Notes under the pieces: model-generated
The model's database searches: none
The model's input: only the letters and a program-made list of their open reading frames with translations
Told to the model about the DNA's origin: nothing
NCBI RefSeq assembly: GCF_000787835.1
Contig: NZ_BBPP01000011.1
Span: 172,124 to 208,918, forward strand
Direction of reading: 5' to 3'
DNA: 36,795 nucleotides
DNA from: Streptacidiphilus melanogenes
GTDB lineage: Bacteria; Actinomycetota; Actinomycetes; Streptomycetales; Streptomycetaceae
Shown: positions 31,002 to 36,795 of the stretch, in pieces
Position numbering within the stretch: position 1 is the stretch's first letter
Layout: every line of letters begins with the position of its first letter
Translations under genes and position numbers: made by a program

Positions 31002-31007
31002 CAGGCT
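31002..31007 (+). promoter_or_regulatory. -10-like CAGGCT, leaderless pattern
   Basis: CAGGCT-GACCCT-ATG (31014): weaker hexamer but the same six-base spacing and no Shine-Dalgarno. Confidence 0.35.
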
Positions 31008-31013
31008 GACCCT

Positions 31014-31511
31014 ATGGCAGCTGAAGCGGTGTCCATCGAGGCCGTCGCGGTCGACAAGCCCGAGGACCTGAACGTGATCATCGGGCAGTCCCACTTCATC
31101 AAGACCGTCGAGGACCTGCACGAGGCGCTGGCGGGCATCAGCCCGCACCTGCGCTTCGGCCTCGCCTTCTGCGAGGCCTCCGGGCCGCGTCTGGTGCGCC
31201 GCTCCGGCAACGACCCGGAGCTCGTCGCCCTGGCGGTCGCCAACGCGACGGCCATCGGGGCGGGGCACTCCTTCGTGGTCCTGCTGCGCGAGGGCTTCCC
31301 GGTCAACGTCCTCAACGCGGTCAAGTCCGTCCCGGAGGTCTGCGGCGTCTTCTGCGCGACGGCCAACCCGGTGCAGGTCCTCGTCGCGGTCACCGCGGCG
31401 GGCCGCGGCGTCGTCGGCGTGGTCGACGGCGCGCCGCCGCTCGGCGAGGAGAGCGAGGACGACGTGGCGGCGCGGAAGAACCTCCTGCGGGCCATCGGCT
31501 ACAAGCTCTGA
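31014..31511 (+). CDS. Adenosine-specific kinase family (DUF355) protein
   Basis: The 165-residue protein matches the small adenosine-specific kinase family described from archaeal structures: VSIEAVAVDKPEDLNVIIGQSHFIKTVEDLHEAL, then RFGLAFCEASGPRLVRRSGNDPELVALAVANATAIGAGHSFVVLLREGFPVNVLNAVKSVPEVCGVFCATANPVQVLV. The length and the GxGHxFVVxLxxGFPxNVL segment are diagnostic. Whether it phosphorylates adenosine here is untested. It is divergent from trpL with overlapping promoter regions, and there is no obvious functional link to trpS. Confidence 0.9.
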   Translation: MAAEAVSIEAVAVDKPEDLNVIIGQSHFIKTVEDLHEALAGISPHLRFGLAFCEASGPRLVRRSGNDPELVALAVANATAIGAGHSFVVLLREGFPVNVLNAVKSVPEVCGVFCATANPVQVLVAVTAAGRGVVGVVDGAPPLGEESEDDVAARKNLLRAIGYKL

Positions 31512-31560
31512 GCGGACCACCAGCTCTGACCGGCCTCCGAGCGACGCGGCCCGGCGCGCC

Positions 31561-32706
31561 TCACGGCGCCGGCGGAGCCAGGTGGTCGCTCAGGAACTCC
31601 AGGGACGCCGGCAGCAGCCGCACCCAGGTGGTGAAGTTGTGGCCGCCCGTCGGGACCGTCGCCTCGGAGACGACCATCGGCGGGTGGACCAGGGCGGCGA
31701 AGGCCTGGGCCTGGCGGTAGGCGGCGCCGTCCTGCTTGCTGCTGGCCAGCATGACGGAGACCGGCGGGGGCGGCAGGTGCGTGAGCCGCCAGCTGAGGTT
31801 CGCCTGGTCGCGCAGTGTCTGGCTGCCACCGAAGAGGTCGCCGGTGGTGATGTCCTCCGCGGCCTTGAAGTAGCCGGAGAGCGCGGCGGCCGTCGTGTAG
31901 ACCGAGGGGTTGCGCATCGCGAGCTTCAGTGCGCAGTAGCCGCCCGTCGAGTCGCCGATCGCGCCCCACCCGGCCGCGTCCGTGCGCACCCGGTAGGAGC
32001 CCTCGACGTCGAGCGGGACGTCGGCGGTGAAGTAGGTCTCCGCCTGCGGGCCGTTCGGGATGTCCTGGCACTCGCTGTCGCGGGGCATCGAGGGCGAGGG
32101 CTGCATCAGCACCTGCACCATCGGTTTGACCTTGTCCTGCTGCAGCAGCTGGAGCTCGGTCGACGGGTACTGGAGCTTGGTGAGCAGGTTCTTCGCCTCT
32201 CCGGGGAAGCCGGTCGTCACCAGCAGCACCGGAAACCTGTCCCTGGCGTAGGCGGGCTGGAAGTACTGCGGAGGCAGGTAGACGTAGCCGTCGGTGCTGA
32301 GCCCGGTGACACGGCCGGGAATGCGGACCTGGTCCACGCGGCCGACCAGGGCCGGGGCGCGGACGCCGATGCCGTCGGAGCCGGTCGCCTCCTGGCCCAG
32401 CACCTCGACCGCGCCGCGCGGGGCCTGCTTCGAACCCGCGCCGGGCACCGACGCCTGGACGGCGACCGGTCCGCCGCCGATGCCGAGCAGGTCGTGCCAG
32501 CTGCTGTAGAAGGAGAAGTAGTCGTTGACGAGGATGCCCAGGGTCGACACCAGCAGCAGCTGGGTGACCACGACGGCGACGATCCGCCCCAGCACGGGCC
32601 TCCAGCCGCGTCCGGCCAGGCGCGGCCAGAACCACACCATGGCGACGAGACACACCCCGGTCAGCAACGCCGCCAGGATCAGGATCCCGCTGCCGGTCAG
32701 CCCCAT
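31561..32706 (-). CDS. Membrane-anchored esterase (antigen 85/D-like)
   Basis: In the 381-residue protein, two or so N-terminal membrane helices (GILILAALLTGVCLVAMVWFW and LGRIVAVVVTQLLLVSTLGILV) are followed by an extracytoplasmic alpha/beta hydrolase of the esterase-D/antigen-85 group. It has YVYLPPQYF, FPVLLVTTGFPGEAKN, the nucleophile elbow IGDSTGGYCALKLA (Ser in G-D-S-T-G), and a terminal His in TGGHNFTTW. ATG 32706 starts the family-typical MGLT N-terminus. GTG 32739 is an alternative with AGGAGG only 2 nt away. It is divergent from the lipoprotein gene. The substrate, perhaps an acylated surface compound, is unknown. Confidence 0.9.
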   Translation of the reverse strand: MGLTGSGILILAALLTGVCLVAMVWFWPRLAGRGWRPVLGRIVAVVVTQLLLVSTLGILVNDYFSFYSSWHDLLGIGGGPVAVQASVPGAGSKQAPRGAVEVLGQEATGSDGIGVRAPALVGRVDQVRIPGRVTGLSTDGYVYLPPQYFQPAYARDRFPVLLVTTGFPGEAKNLLTKLQYPSTELQLLQQDKVKPMVQVLMQPSPSMPRDSECQDIPNGPQAETYFTADVPLDVEGSYRVRTDAAGWGAIGDSTGGYCALKLAMRNPSVYTTAAALSGYFKAAEDITTGDLFGGSQTLRDQANLSWRLTHLPPPPVSVMLASSKQDGAAYRQAQAFAALVHPPMVVSEATVPTGGHNFTTWVRLLPASLEFLSDHLAPPAP

Positions 32707-32819
32707 GCGCCCGCCCGACCTCCGTCCGTACGCCGCCACCGCCTCCTCTCAGAGTGCACCACCGGACGCGCACGCGTCACAGACACGCGCCGCTGCCACT
32801 CCTGGGTGGCGGACCACCG

Positions 32820-32825
32820 CACACT
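32820..32825 (+). promoter_or_regulatory. -10-like CACACT, leaderless pattern
   Basis: CACACT-GGGGGT-GTG (32832), six-base spacing. It lies about 115 bp from the divergent esterase start. Confidence 0.35.
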
Positions 32826-32831
32826 GGGGGT

Positions 32832-34244
32832 GTGCCCCGCCTTCCCCGTGTCGTGCGTGTCCTCACCGTCGGCGCCGTGCTCGTCGCCACCGCGTGCACC
32901 AGCGCGTCGCCGGGCCCGGCCCGGCCGACCGGCTCACCCGTCGCCGAGCTGACGCTCCCGCCCGGCGGCGCCAGCCCCGCGCCGACGCTGCCCGGCGACT
33001 GGCTGACCTACCATCACGACCCGGCCCGTTCCGGCAACGTCCCCGGTGTCCCCGCGCCCGGCACACTGCGGCAGCAGTGGCAGGCGCAGCTGGACGGCGC
33101 GGTCTACGGCCAGCCGCTGATCGTGCGCGGCACCGTCGTCGCGGCGACGGAGCACGACAGCGTCTACGGCCTCGACCTCGCCACCGGCCGGGTGCTCTGG
33201 CGCACCTCCCTCGGCACGCCCGCCCCGCTGTCCACCCTGCCCTGCGGCAACATCGACCCGCTCGGCATCACCAGTACGCCCGTCTACGAGCCCGGCACCG
33301 GCCTGGTCTTCACCCTCGCCGAACTGAGCACCGGACGGCACGTGCTGACCGGGCTGGATCCCGCGACGGGCACGGTCCGGGTCCGTCGGGAGGCCGAGCC
33401 GCCGCACGGCGACTTCCACGTCCACCAGCAGCGCGGCGCGCTGGCCGCGGTGAACGGCAGAGTGCTGATCACCTACGGCGGTCTGGACGGTGACTGCGGC
33501 GACTACATCGGCGCCGTCGTCTCCGTCCCGGCGACGGGCTCGGGTCCGCTGCTGACGTACGCGATCCCGACCAGCCGCGAGGGCGGCATCTGGGCCCCGG
33601 GCGGGCCGGTTCTCGCACCGGACGGGCGGGTGCTGGTCTCGGTCGGCAACGGCGCGGCGGAGAACGGACCGTGGGACGGGTCGGACTCGGTCCTGGCCCT
33701 CGCTCCCGACTCACTCACCGTCACCGGCTCCTTCGCGCCCGTGACCTGGCCGGACGACAACGCGCACGACCTCGACCTCGGCTCGCTCACCCCGGCGCTG
33801 GTCGGCCCCTGGGTCCTCGCCGTGGGCAAGCGCGGCACCGGCTACACCCTCGGCCTGGCCACCCGCCTGCAGCGCACCGGCGTCGGCGGCGAGCAGGCAC
33901 AGGCGCACCTGTGCAGCGCCTACGGCGCTGCGGCGGTGACGGGGACGACCGTGTTCGTGCCGTGCGACGACGGCCTGCTGCGGGTCGAGGTGGGCTCGGA
34001 CGGCGTGCCGCATCCGGGCTGGCACGTCCCGCTGCGCGCGTCCGGCTCCCCGGTCCTGGGCGGCGGCGCGGTGTGGGTGGCGGACTACGGCGCGGGGACG
34101 CTGCTCGCGCTCGACCAGGCGAGCGGCCGGGTGCTGACCCAGGTGGTCGCGGGCTCGCTGCCGCACTTCGTCTCGCCGGTGCTGAGCGGTGACCGTGTGC
34201 TGATCGGCACGGCGGCCGGGGTGACGGCCTTCGGCGGGGCCTGA
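32832..34244 (+). CDS. PQQ-like beta-propeller lipoprotein
   Basis: The 470-residue exported protein has a signal peptide (MPRLPRVVRVLTVGAVLVATAC) with a probable lipidated Cys. The lipobox A-T-A-C is not ideal. A Ser/Pro-rich spacer follows, then an eight-bladed PQQ-like propeller. Repeats such as VYGLDLATGRVLWRTSL, VLTGLDPATGTVRV and LLALDQASGRVLTQV are blade signatures. The opening LTYHHDPARSGNVPG is typical of this group. It probably acts outside the membrane as a scaffold or binding protein. No PQQ-dehydrogenase active-site residues were recognised. The GTG start is leaderless-type. Confidence 0.88.
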   Translation: MPRLPRVVRVLTVGAVLVATACTSASPGPARPTGSPVAELTLPPGGASPAPTLPGDWLTYHHDPARSGNVPGVPAPGTLRQQWQAQLDGAVYGQPLIVRGTVVAATEHDSVYGLDLATGRVLWRTSLGTPAPLSTLPCGNIDPLGITSTPVYEPGTGLVFTLAELSTGRHVLTGLDPATGTVRVRREAEPPHGDFHVHQQRGALAAVNGRVLITYGGLDGDCGDYIGAVVSVPATGSGPLLTYAIPTSREGGIWAPGGPVLAPDGRVLVSVGNGAAENGPWDGSDSVLALAPDSLTVTGSFAPVTWPDDNAHDLDLGSLTPALVGPWVLAVGKRGTGYTLGLATRLQRTGVGGEQAQAHLCSAYGAAAVTGTTVFVPCDDGLLRVEVGSDGVPHPGWHVPLRASGSPVLGGGAVWVADYGAGTLLALDQASGRVLTQVVAGSLPHFVSPVLSGDRVLIGTAAGVTAFGGA

Positions 34245-34335
34245 CCGCGCGCCGGGTCCCCTCCTTCAGATGGTGCAACCTCAACCGCGAGCGAAGAGAA
34301 TGGTGCGAGGGGTTCCCCGACCTCGGGAGGACCCG

Positions 34336-34920
34336 ATGAGTTCGCACGCGCGTTTTTCGGCCGGGGCAGCCGCTCTCGCCGCAGCGATGCTGGCCGTGGC
34401 CACCGGGGCCGCCGTCGCGGTCCCCGCAGACTCCAGCTCACCCGGCCCGTCCGCCCCGCCGCCGCTGAGCAGTTCCGCGTCCCGCGGCGGCTCCGGCTCG
34501 ACGGCGTCCACGATCTGGAAGTTCTACAGCGTCAGCACCTCGTCGAACCTCTACACGGCGTCCGGCCAGGCGATCGCGAACCCGAGCACCGCGCCCGCCC
34601 TCGGCGACTACGCCGTCAGCACGGACGACGACTACGCCGGCACCCACACGAACCACTCGACCGCGGTCTACGCCACCGACCACCTGTACTGCCTGTTCAC
34701 CAAGGCGCCGGCCACGGCCACCTGCTCGGCGCAGATCGCCACCAGTCAGGGCATGCTGATCGCGGACAACTCCACGCAGGACTTCGCCGCACAGGCCCCC
34801 ACCCAGACCTTCACGATCACCAGCGGGACGGGCGCCTACCAGGGCGCCAAGGGAAGTGTCGTGGTGACCCCGATCGCGAACTCCAACAACGCCGACTTCG
34901 TGGTCACCTGGTCCAGGTAG
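34336..34920 (+). CDS. Secreted dirigent/allene-oxide-cyclase-like barrel
   Basis: In the 194-residue exported protein, the signal peptide (FSAGAAALAAAMLAVATGAAVAV) is followed by a Ser/Pro-rich linker to ~residue 55 and a beta-barrel. Its core YAVSTDDDYAGTHTNHSTAVY, CSAQIATSQGMLIADNST and FTITSGTGAYQGAKGSVVVTPI matches the dirigent/AOC-barrel pattern (GTGxYxGAxGxVxV). Two Cys (YCLF, TCSA) may form a disulfide. GGGAGG lies 5 nt before ATG 34336. Bacterial members are uncharacterised. It might bind or shape small secreted molecules, but that is inference. Confidence 0.82.
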   Translation: MSSHARFSAGAAALAAAMLAVATGAAVAVPADSSSPGPSAPPPLSSSASRGGSGSTASTIWKFYSVSTSSNLYTASGQAIANPSTAPALGDYAVSTDDDYAGTHTNHSTAVYATDHLYCLFTKAPATATCSAQIATSQGMLIADNSTQDFAAQAPTQTFTITSGTGAYQGAKGSVVVTPIANSNNADFVVTWSR

Positions 34921-34974
34921 CGCCCGTGGAGCGACCCCGGCCGCCCGTGCTGACGGCCAGGGTGGTCAGCGACG

Positions 34975-35421
34975 TCAGTGCGCCTGAGCAGTCGGCTCCA
35001 GCACGAACAGCGGGATCTCGCGGTTGGTCTTGGTCTGGTAGTCGGCGTAGTCCGGGTAGGCGGCGACGGCCCGCTGCCACCACTGCGCCTTCTCTTCGCC
35101 GGTGACCTCACGGGCCGTCATGTCCTGGCGCACCGGTCCGTCCTGCAGTTCGACGCGGGGGTCGGCCTTCAGGTTGAAGTACCACACCGGGTGCTTCGGC
35201 GCGCCGCCCTGCGAGGCGACGACGGCGTAACGCCCGTCGTGCTCGACGCGCATCAGCGGGGTCTTGCGCAGCTTGCCGCTCCTGGCGCCGACGGAGGTCA
35301 GCAGGATCACGGGCATCCCTCGCATCGTCGTCCCCTCCTTGCCGCCGGACGACTCGTACTGCTCGACCTGGGCCCGCACCCAGTCCGTCGGGCTCGGCTC
35401 GTACTCACCCTGCAAAGGCAT
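34975..35421 (-). CDS. Ddn-type F420-dependent nitroreductase family protein
   Basis: The 148-residue protein of the deazaflavin-dependent nitroreductase (Ddn/AOR) family is a split-barrel enzyme that uses F420H2. It reads [27 protein letters not shown], then [49 protein letters not shown] (the F420-binding region), then [33 protein letters not shown]. The length is normal. ATG 35421 begins the conserved MPLQGEY. ATG 35436 would add five residues. Physiological substrates of the family are quinones or unsaturated carbonyls. Confidence 0.94.
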   Translation of the reverse strand: MPLQGEYEPSPTDWVRAQVEQYESSGGKEGTTMRGMPVILLTSVGARSGKLRKTPLMRVEHDGRYAVVASQGGAPKHPVWYFNLKADPRVELQDGPVRQDMTAREVTGEEKAQWWQRAVAAYPDYADYQTKTNREIPLFVLEPTAQAH

Positions 35422-35599
35422 GCGTATCCGTCCCATCGCTCTCGGTGACGCTCGTTCGTGACCATGATTCCATCCCGCACCACGCTCCGCACCGATCGGC
35501 GGCCCAGAACGCGCATGTCGGCCGCCGACGTCGGAAGATGGGCGGCGAGAACCGGGCGGCGACACCCGCCGCCCGGAGAGCCTGCCGGAGGTGACCACG

Positions 35600-35860
35600 A
35601 TGAGCTGGCCTGACGCCGGTGACGAGCTGAGGGAGGACCTCGACGAGGCACAGCTCGGCAAGCCGGAACCCTGGTACTACTGCCTGCGGCACCACCGCCC
35701 CGAACAGGGCCACCAGGAGCCTGCCCGCTTCCTGCTCGGCCCCTTCCCGACCGAGGAGGCGGCCTCGCACGCGCTCGAGAAGATCGAGGAGAACGAGGAG
35801 GCCTGGGCCAAGAAAGACCGCGTCGACCGCGAGCTGCGCGGGGAGGGCGGTGCGTCGTGA
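35600..35860 (+). CDS. Small unknown protein, first of a coupled pair (86 aa)
   Basis: The 86-residue, highly charged protein reads [48 protein letters not shown], then an acidic/basic tail. It resembles streptomycete proteins with a short SPOR-like or sequence-repeat pattern ([10 protein letters not shown]...AL), but I cannot name the family. GGAGGT lies 7 nt before ATG 35600. The stop overlaps the GTG start of the DUF1269-like gene (GTGA), so it probably works with that membrane protein. Confidence 0.78.
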   Translation: MSWPDAGDELREDLDEAQLGKPEPWYYCLRHHRPEQGHQEPARFLLGPFPTEEAASHALEKIEENEEAWAKKDRVDRELRGEGGAS

Positions 35861-36387
35861 AGGAGATGTCCTCCGACATGGAGCACGACGACAAGATGAT
35901 CTTCTTCACCTTCACCGACCAGGTGAGGGCCACCGCCGCGTTCGAGGACGTGAAGGAGCTGCCGACGGTCAACCGCGCGGCGCTGCTGCAGCGCGACGCG
36001 GACGGCAAGGTCACCGTCCCCCTGGACTTCGACCCGGGCGCGGGTGGCGCGATGGTCGGCTTCGGCACCGTCGGCACCATCCTCGGCCTCTTCATCGGCC
36101 CGCTCGCCACCGCCATCGGCATCGCCCTCGGCGCGGGCGTCGGCGCACTGGCCGACGGCGAGGAGGCGGAGAGCGAGACGAGCGCCCTCGTCGGCCTCAG
36201 CGCCTGGGTCGACCCGGGCAGCTGCCTGCTCGTGGCCGAGATGGTCGAGTCCGACTCCCGCGCGGTCGACTCCATCGCCTCCCGCCACGGCGCGACCCGC
36301 CTCCAACGCGTCCCGGCCTCCGAGGCCGCCGACTGGATGGAACGCTTCCGCGCCAAGGCGGAAGCCCAGGCCCAGAGCCAGCGCTGA
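35857..36387 (+). CDS. DUF1269-like membrane protein
   Basis: The 176-residue protein resembles DUF1269 family members: FTFTDQVRATAAFEDVKEL, then AALLQRDADGKVTVPLDFDPGAGGAMVGFGTVGTILGLFIGPLATAIGIALGAGVGALADG (a glycine-rich membrane hairpin at ~60-100). A cytoplasmic domain follows (GLSAWVDPGSCLLVAEMVESDSRAVDSI, RVPASEAADWMERF). The function of the family is unknown. GTG 35857 overlaps the previous stop, and GGGAGGG lies about 10 nt upstream. The C-terminus is Gln/Ala-rich. Confidence 0.87.
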   Translation: MKEMSSDMEHDDKMIFFTFTDQVRATAAFEDVKELPTVNRAALLQRDADGKVTVPLDFDPGAGGAMVGFGTVGTILGLFIGPLATAIGIALGAGVGALADGEEAESETSALVGLSAWVDPGSCLLVAEMVESDSRAVDSIASRHGATRLQRVPASEAADWMERFRAKAEAQAQSQR

Positions 36388-36676
36388 GCTCCGGGCGGAA
36401 CTCTCGGCCCGTGGCCGCAGCCGCACTACCTGGCCCGGCGGAAGCCGGGACAGGCCCAGTCGTGGCAGACCGCCCTGCGCCACGGCACCCGGCACCGACG
36501 GGCTCCCTGCGCGGCCGCGCGGCGGACCACTTGGTGTCGCTTTGCCTCCGACGCCGCATGAGCATACGGCGTGGCCGATCTGCGGCTCGGCCGCGGTGCG
36601 ACGAAGACCCCAACGCCCGGCCCCGCGCTGCGCCGTCCGACCGACTCCGGCACCGGCGAACCGCCGCCGCGGGGGC

Positions 36677-36795
36677 TCAGAGGCAGAGGCCGAGGAGTTC
36701 CAGGGCGCAAGAGGGGGTCGGGGTGGCGGCTGCGGGGGGCGGAGGGGGTGCGCTGCGGGAGGTCGACGCGGAGCTGATCGGGGCGGGTGCCGTGG
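36677..36795 (-). CDS. C-terminal end of a secreted or surface protein (partial)
   Basis: This is an open minus-strand frame from the right edge to TGA 36677. The last 39 residues are Ser/Pro/Ala/Thr-rich and end in SCALELLGLCL, a low-complexity tail finishing with two cysteines like the tail of the protein at 17.5 kb. It could be the 3' end of an exported protein whose body lies outside the window. The 289 bp between here and the DUF1269-like stop show no convincing gene. Confidence 0.45.
   Translation of the reverse strand, partial: TAPAPISSASTSRSAPPPPPAAATPTPSCALELLGLCL

Noticed and set aside
36723-36795. Plus-strand GTG start of a new gene at the right edge
   Set aside because: Only 24 codons, beginning with a Gly run. 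The minus-strand frame gives a more protein-like Ser/Pro-rich tail with paired cysteines.
1-36795. CRISPR arrays, insertion sequences, prophage or integrative element
   Set aside because: No spaced repeat array, transposase, integrase or long terminal repeats were found. The only tandem repeats are short ones at 10305-10342, 13942-13965, 16548-16603 and 19219-19272.

Overview
The DNA is very GC-rich with strong G/C third-position bias. It carries PadR, SpoIIE-type PP2C and MASE1 genes, a PknB-like kinase, deazaflavin/F420-type enzymes, several DUF families typical of Streptomycetaceae, GTG starts and many leaderless promoters. This points to a chromosomal segment of a streptomycete-like actinobacterium (Streptomyces, Kitasatospora or Streptacidiphilus type). 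No species can be named from the sequence alone. I see no CRISPR array, insertion sequence, integrase or canonical tRNA/rRNA gene.

Layout. 1-5.6 kb: metabolic and unknown genes (an edge-truncated unknown protein, a RibD/DHFR-like reductase, a DUF2797 protein, a MalY/PatB C-S lyase, a PPOX-fold protein, an alpha/beta hydrolase). 5.7-7.8 kb: the most unusual part, two tandem 156-nt Y-RNA-like (YrlA-type) genes whose core is a circularly permuted tRNA mimic, directly upstream of a Ro60/Rsr (TROVE-VWA) gene whose Shine-Dalgarno lies inside a perfect 8-bp hairpin. 7.8-11.8 kb: a secreted serine protease, a small unknown protein, a C45 acyltransferase/hydrolase and an NCS1 permease. 11.8-14.8 kb: a PadR regulator overlapping a FAD monooxygenase, facing two small unknown genes, one of them a damaged or headless DUF1707-type domain. 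14.9-17.4 kb: mscL with a zinc-ribbon tail, an Fsr-like MFS exporter, and a divergent AraC regulator interrupted by an in-frame TGA at a position that is normally Trp.

17.5-24.9 kb: a zinc-ribbon membrane protein, a translationally coupled pair of unknown genes, a BCP/PrxQ peroxiredoxin, a beta-carbonic anhydrase, DUF6204 and DUF4916/NUDIX-like genes, and a PP2C phosphatase followed by a stand-alone MASE1 sensor. 25.3-31.5 kb: secreted gamma-glutamyltransferase, a tail-anchored Ser/Thr kinase, a YjbR/MmcQ protein, an unknown protein built of four exact 31-residue repeats, and a C-terminally short second-type TrpRS under a classical tryptophan attenuator with a 13-residue leader peptide carrying Trp-Trp. 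31.5-36.8 kb: a membrane esterase, a beta-propeller lipoprotein, a secreted dirigent/AOC-fold protein, a Ddn-type oxidoreductase and a two-gene unit ending in a DUF1269-like membrane protein.

How the parts connect. The Y RNAs and Rsr should form an RNA-handling particle. The PadR/monooxygenase pair looks like a small inducible detoxification unit. The MFS/AraC pair looks like an exporter whose regulator has been lost or is read through. The trp attenuator ties trpS expression to charged tRNA-Trp. At about ten genes a -10-like hexamer lies exactly six bases before the start codon without a Shine-Dalgarno, so leaderless translation is common in this segment.
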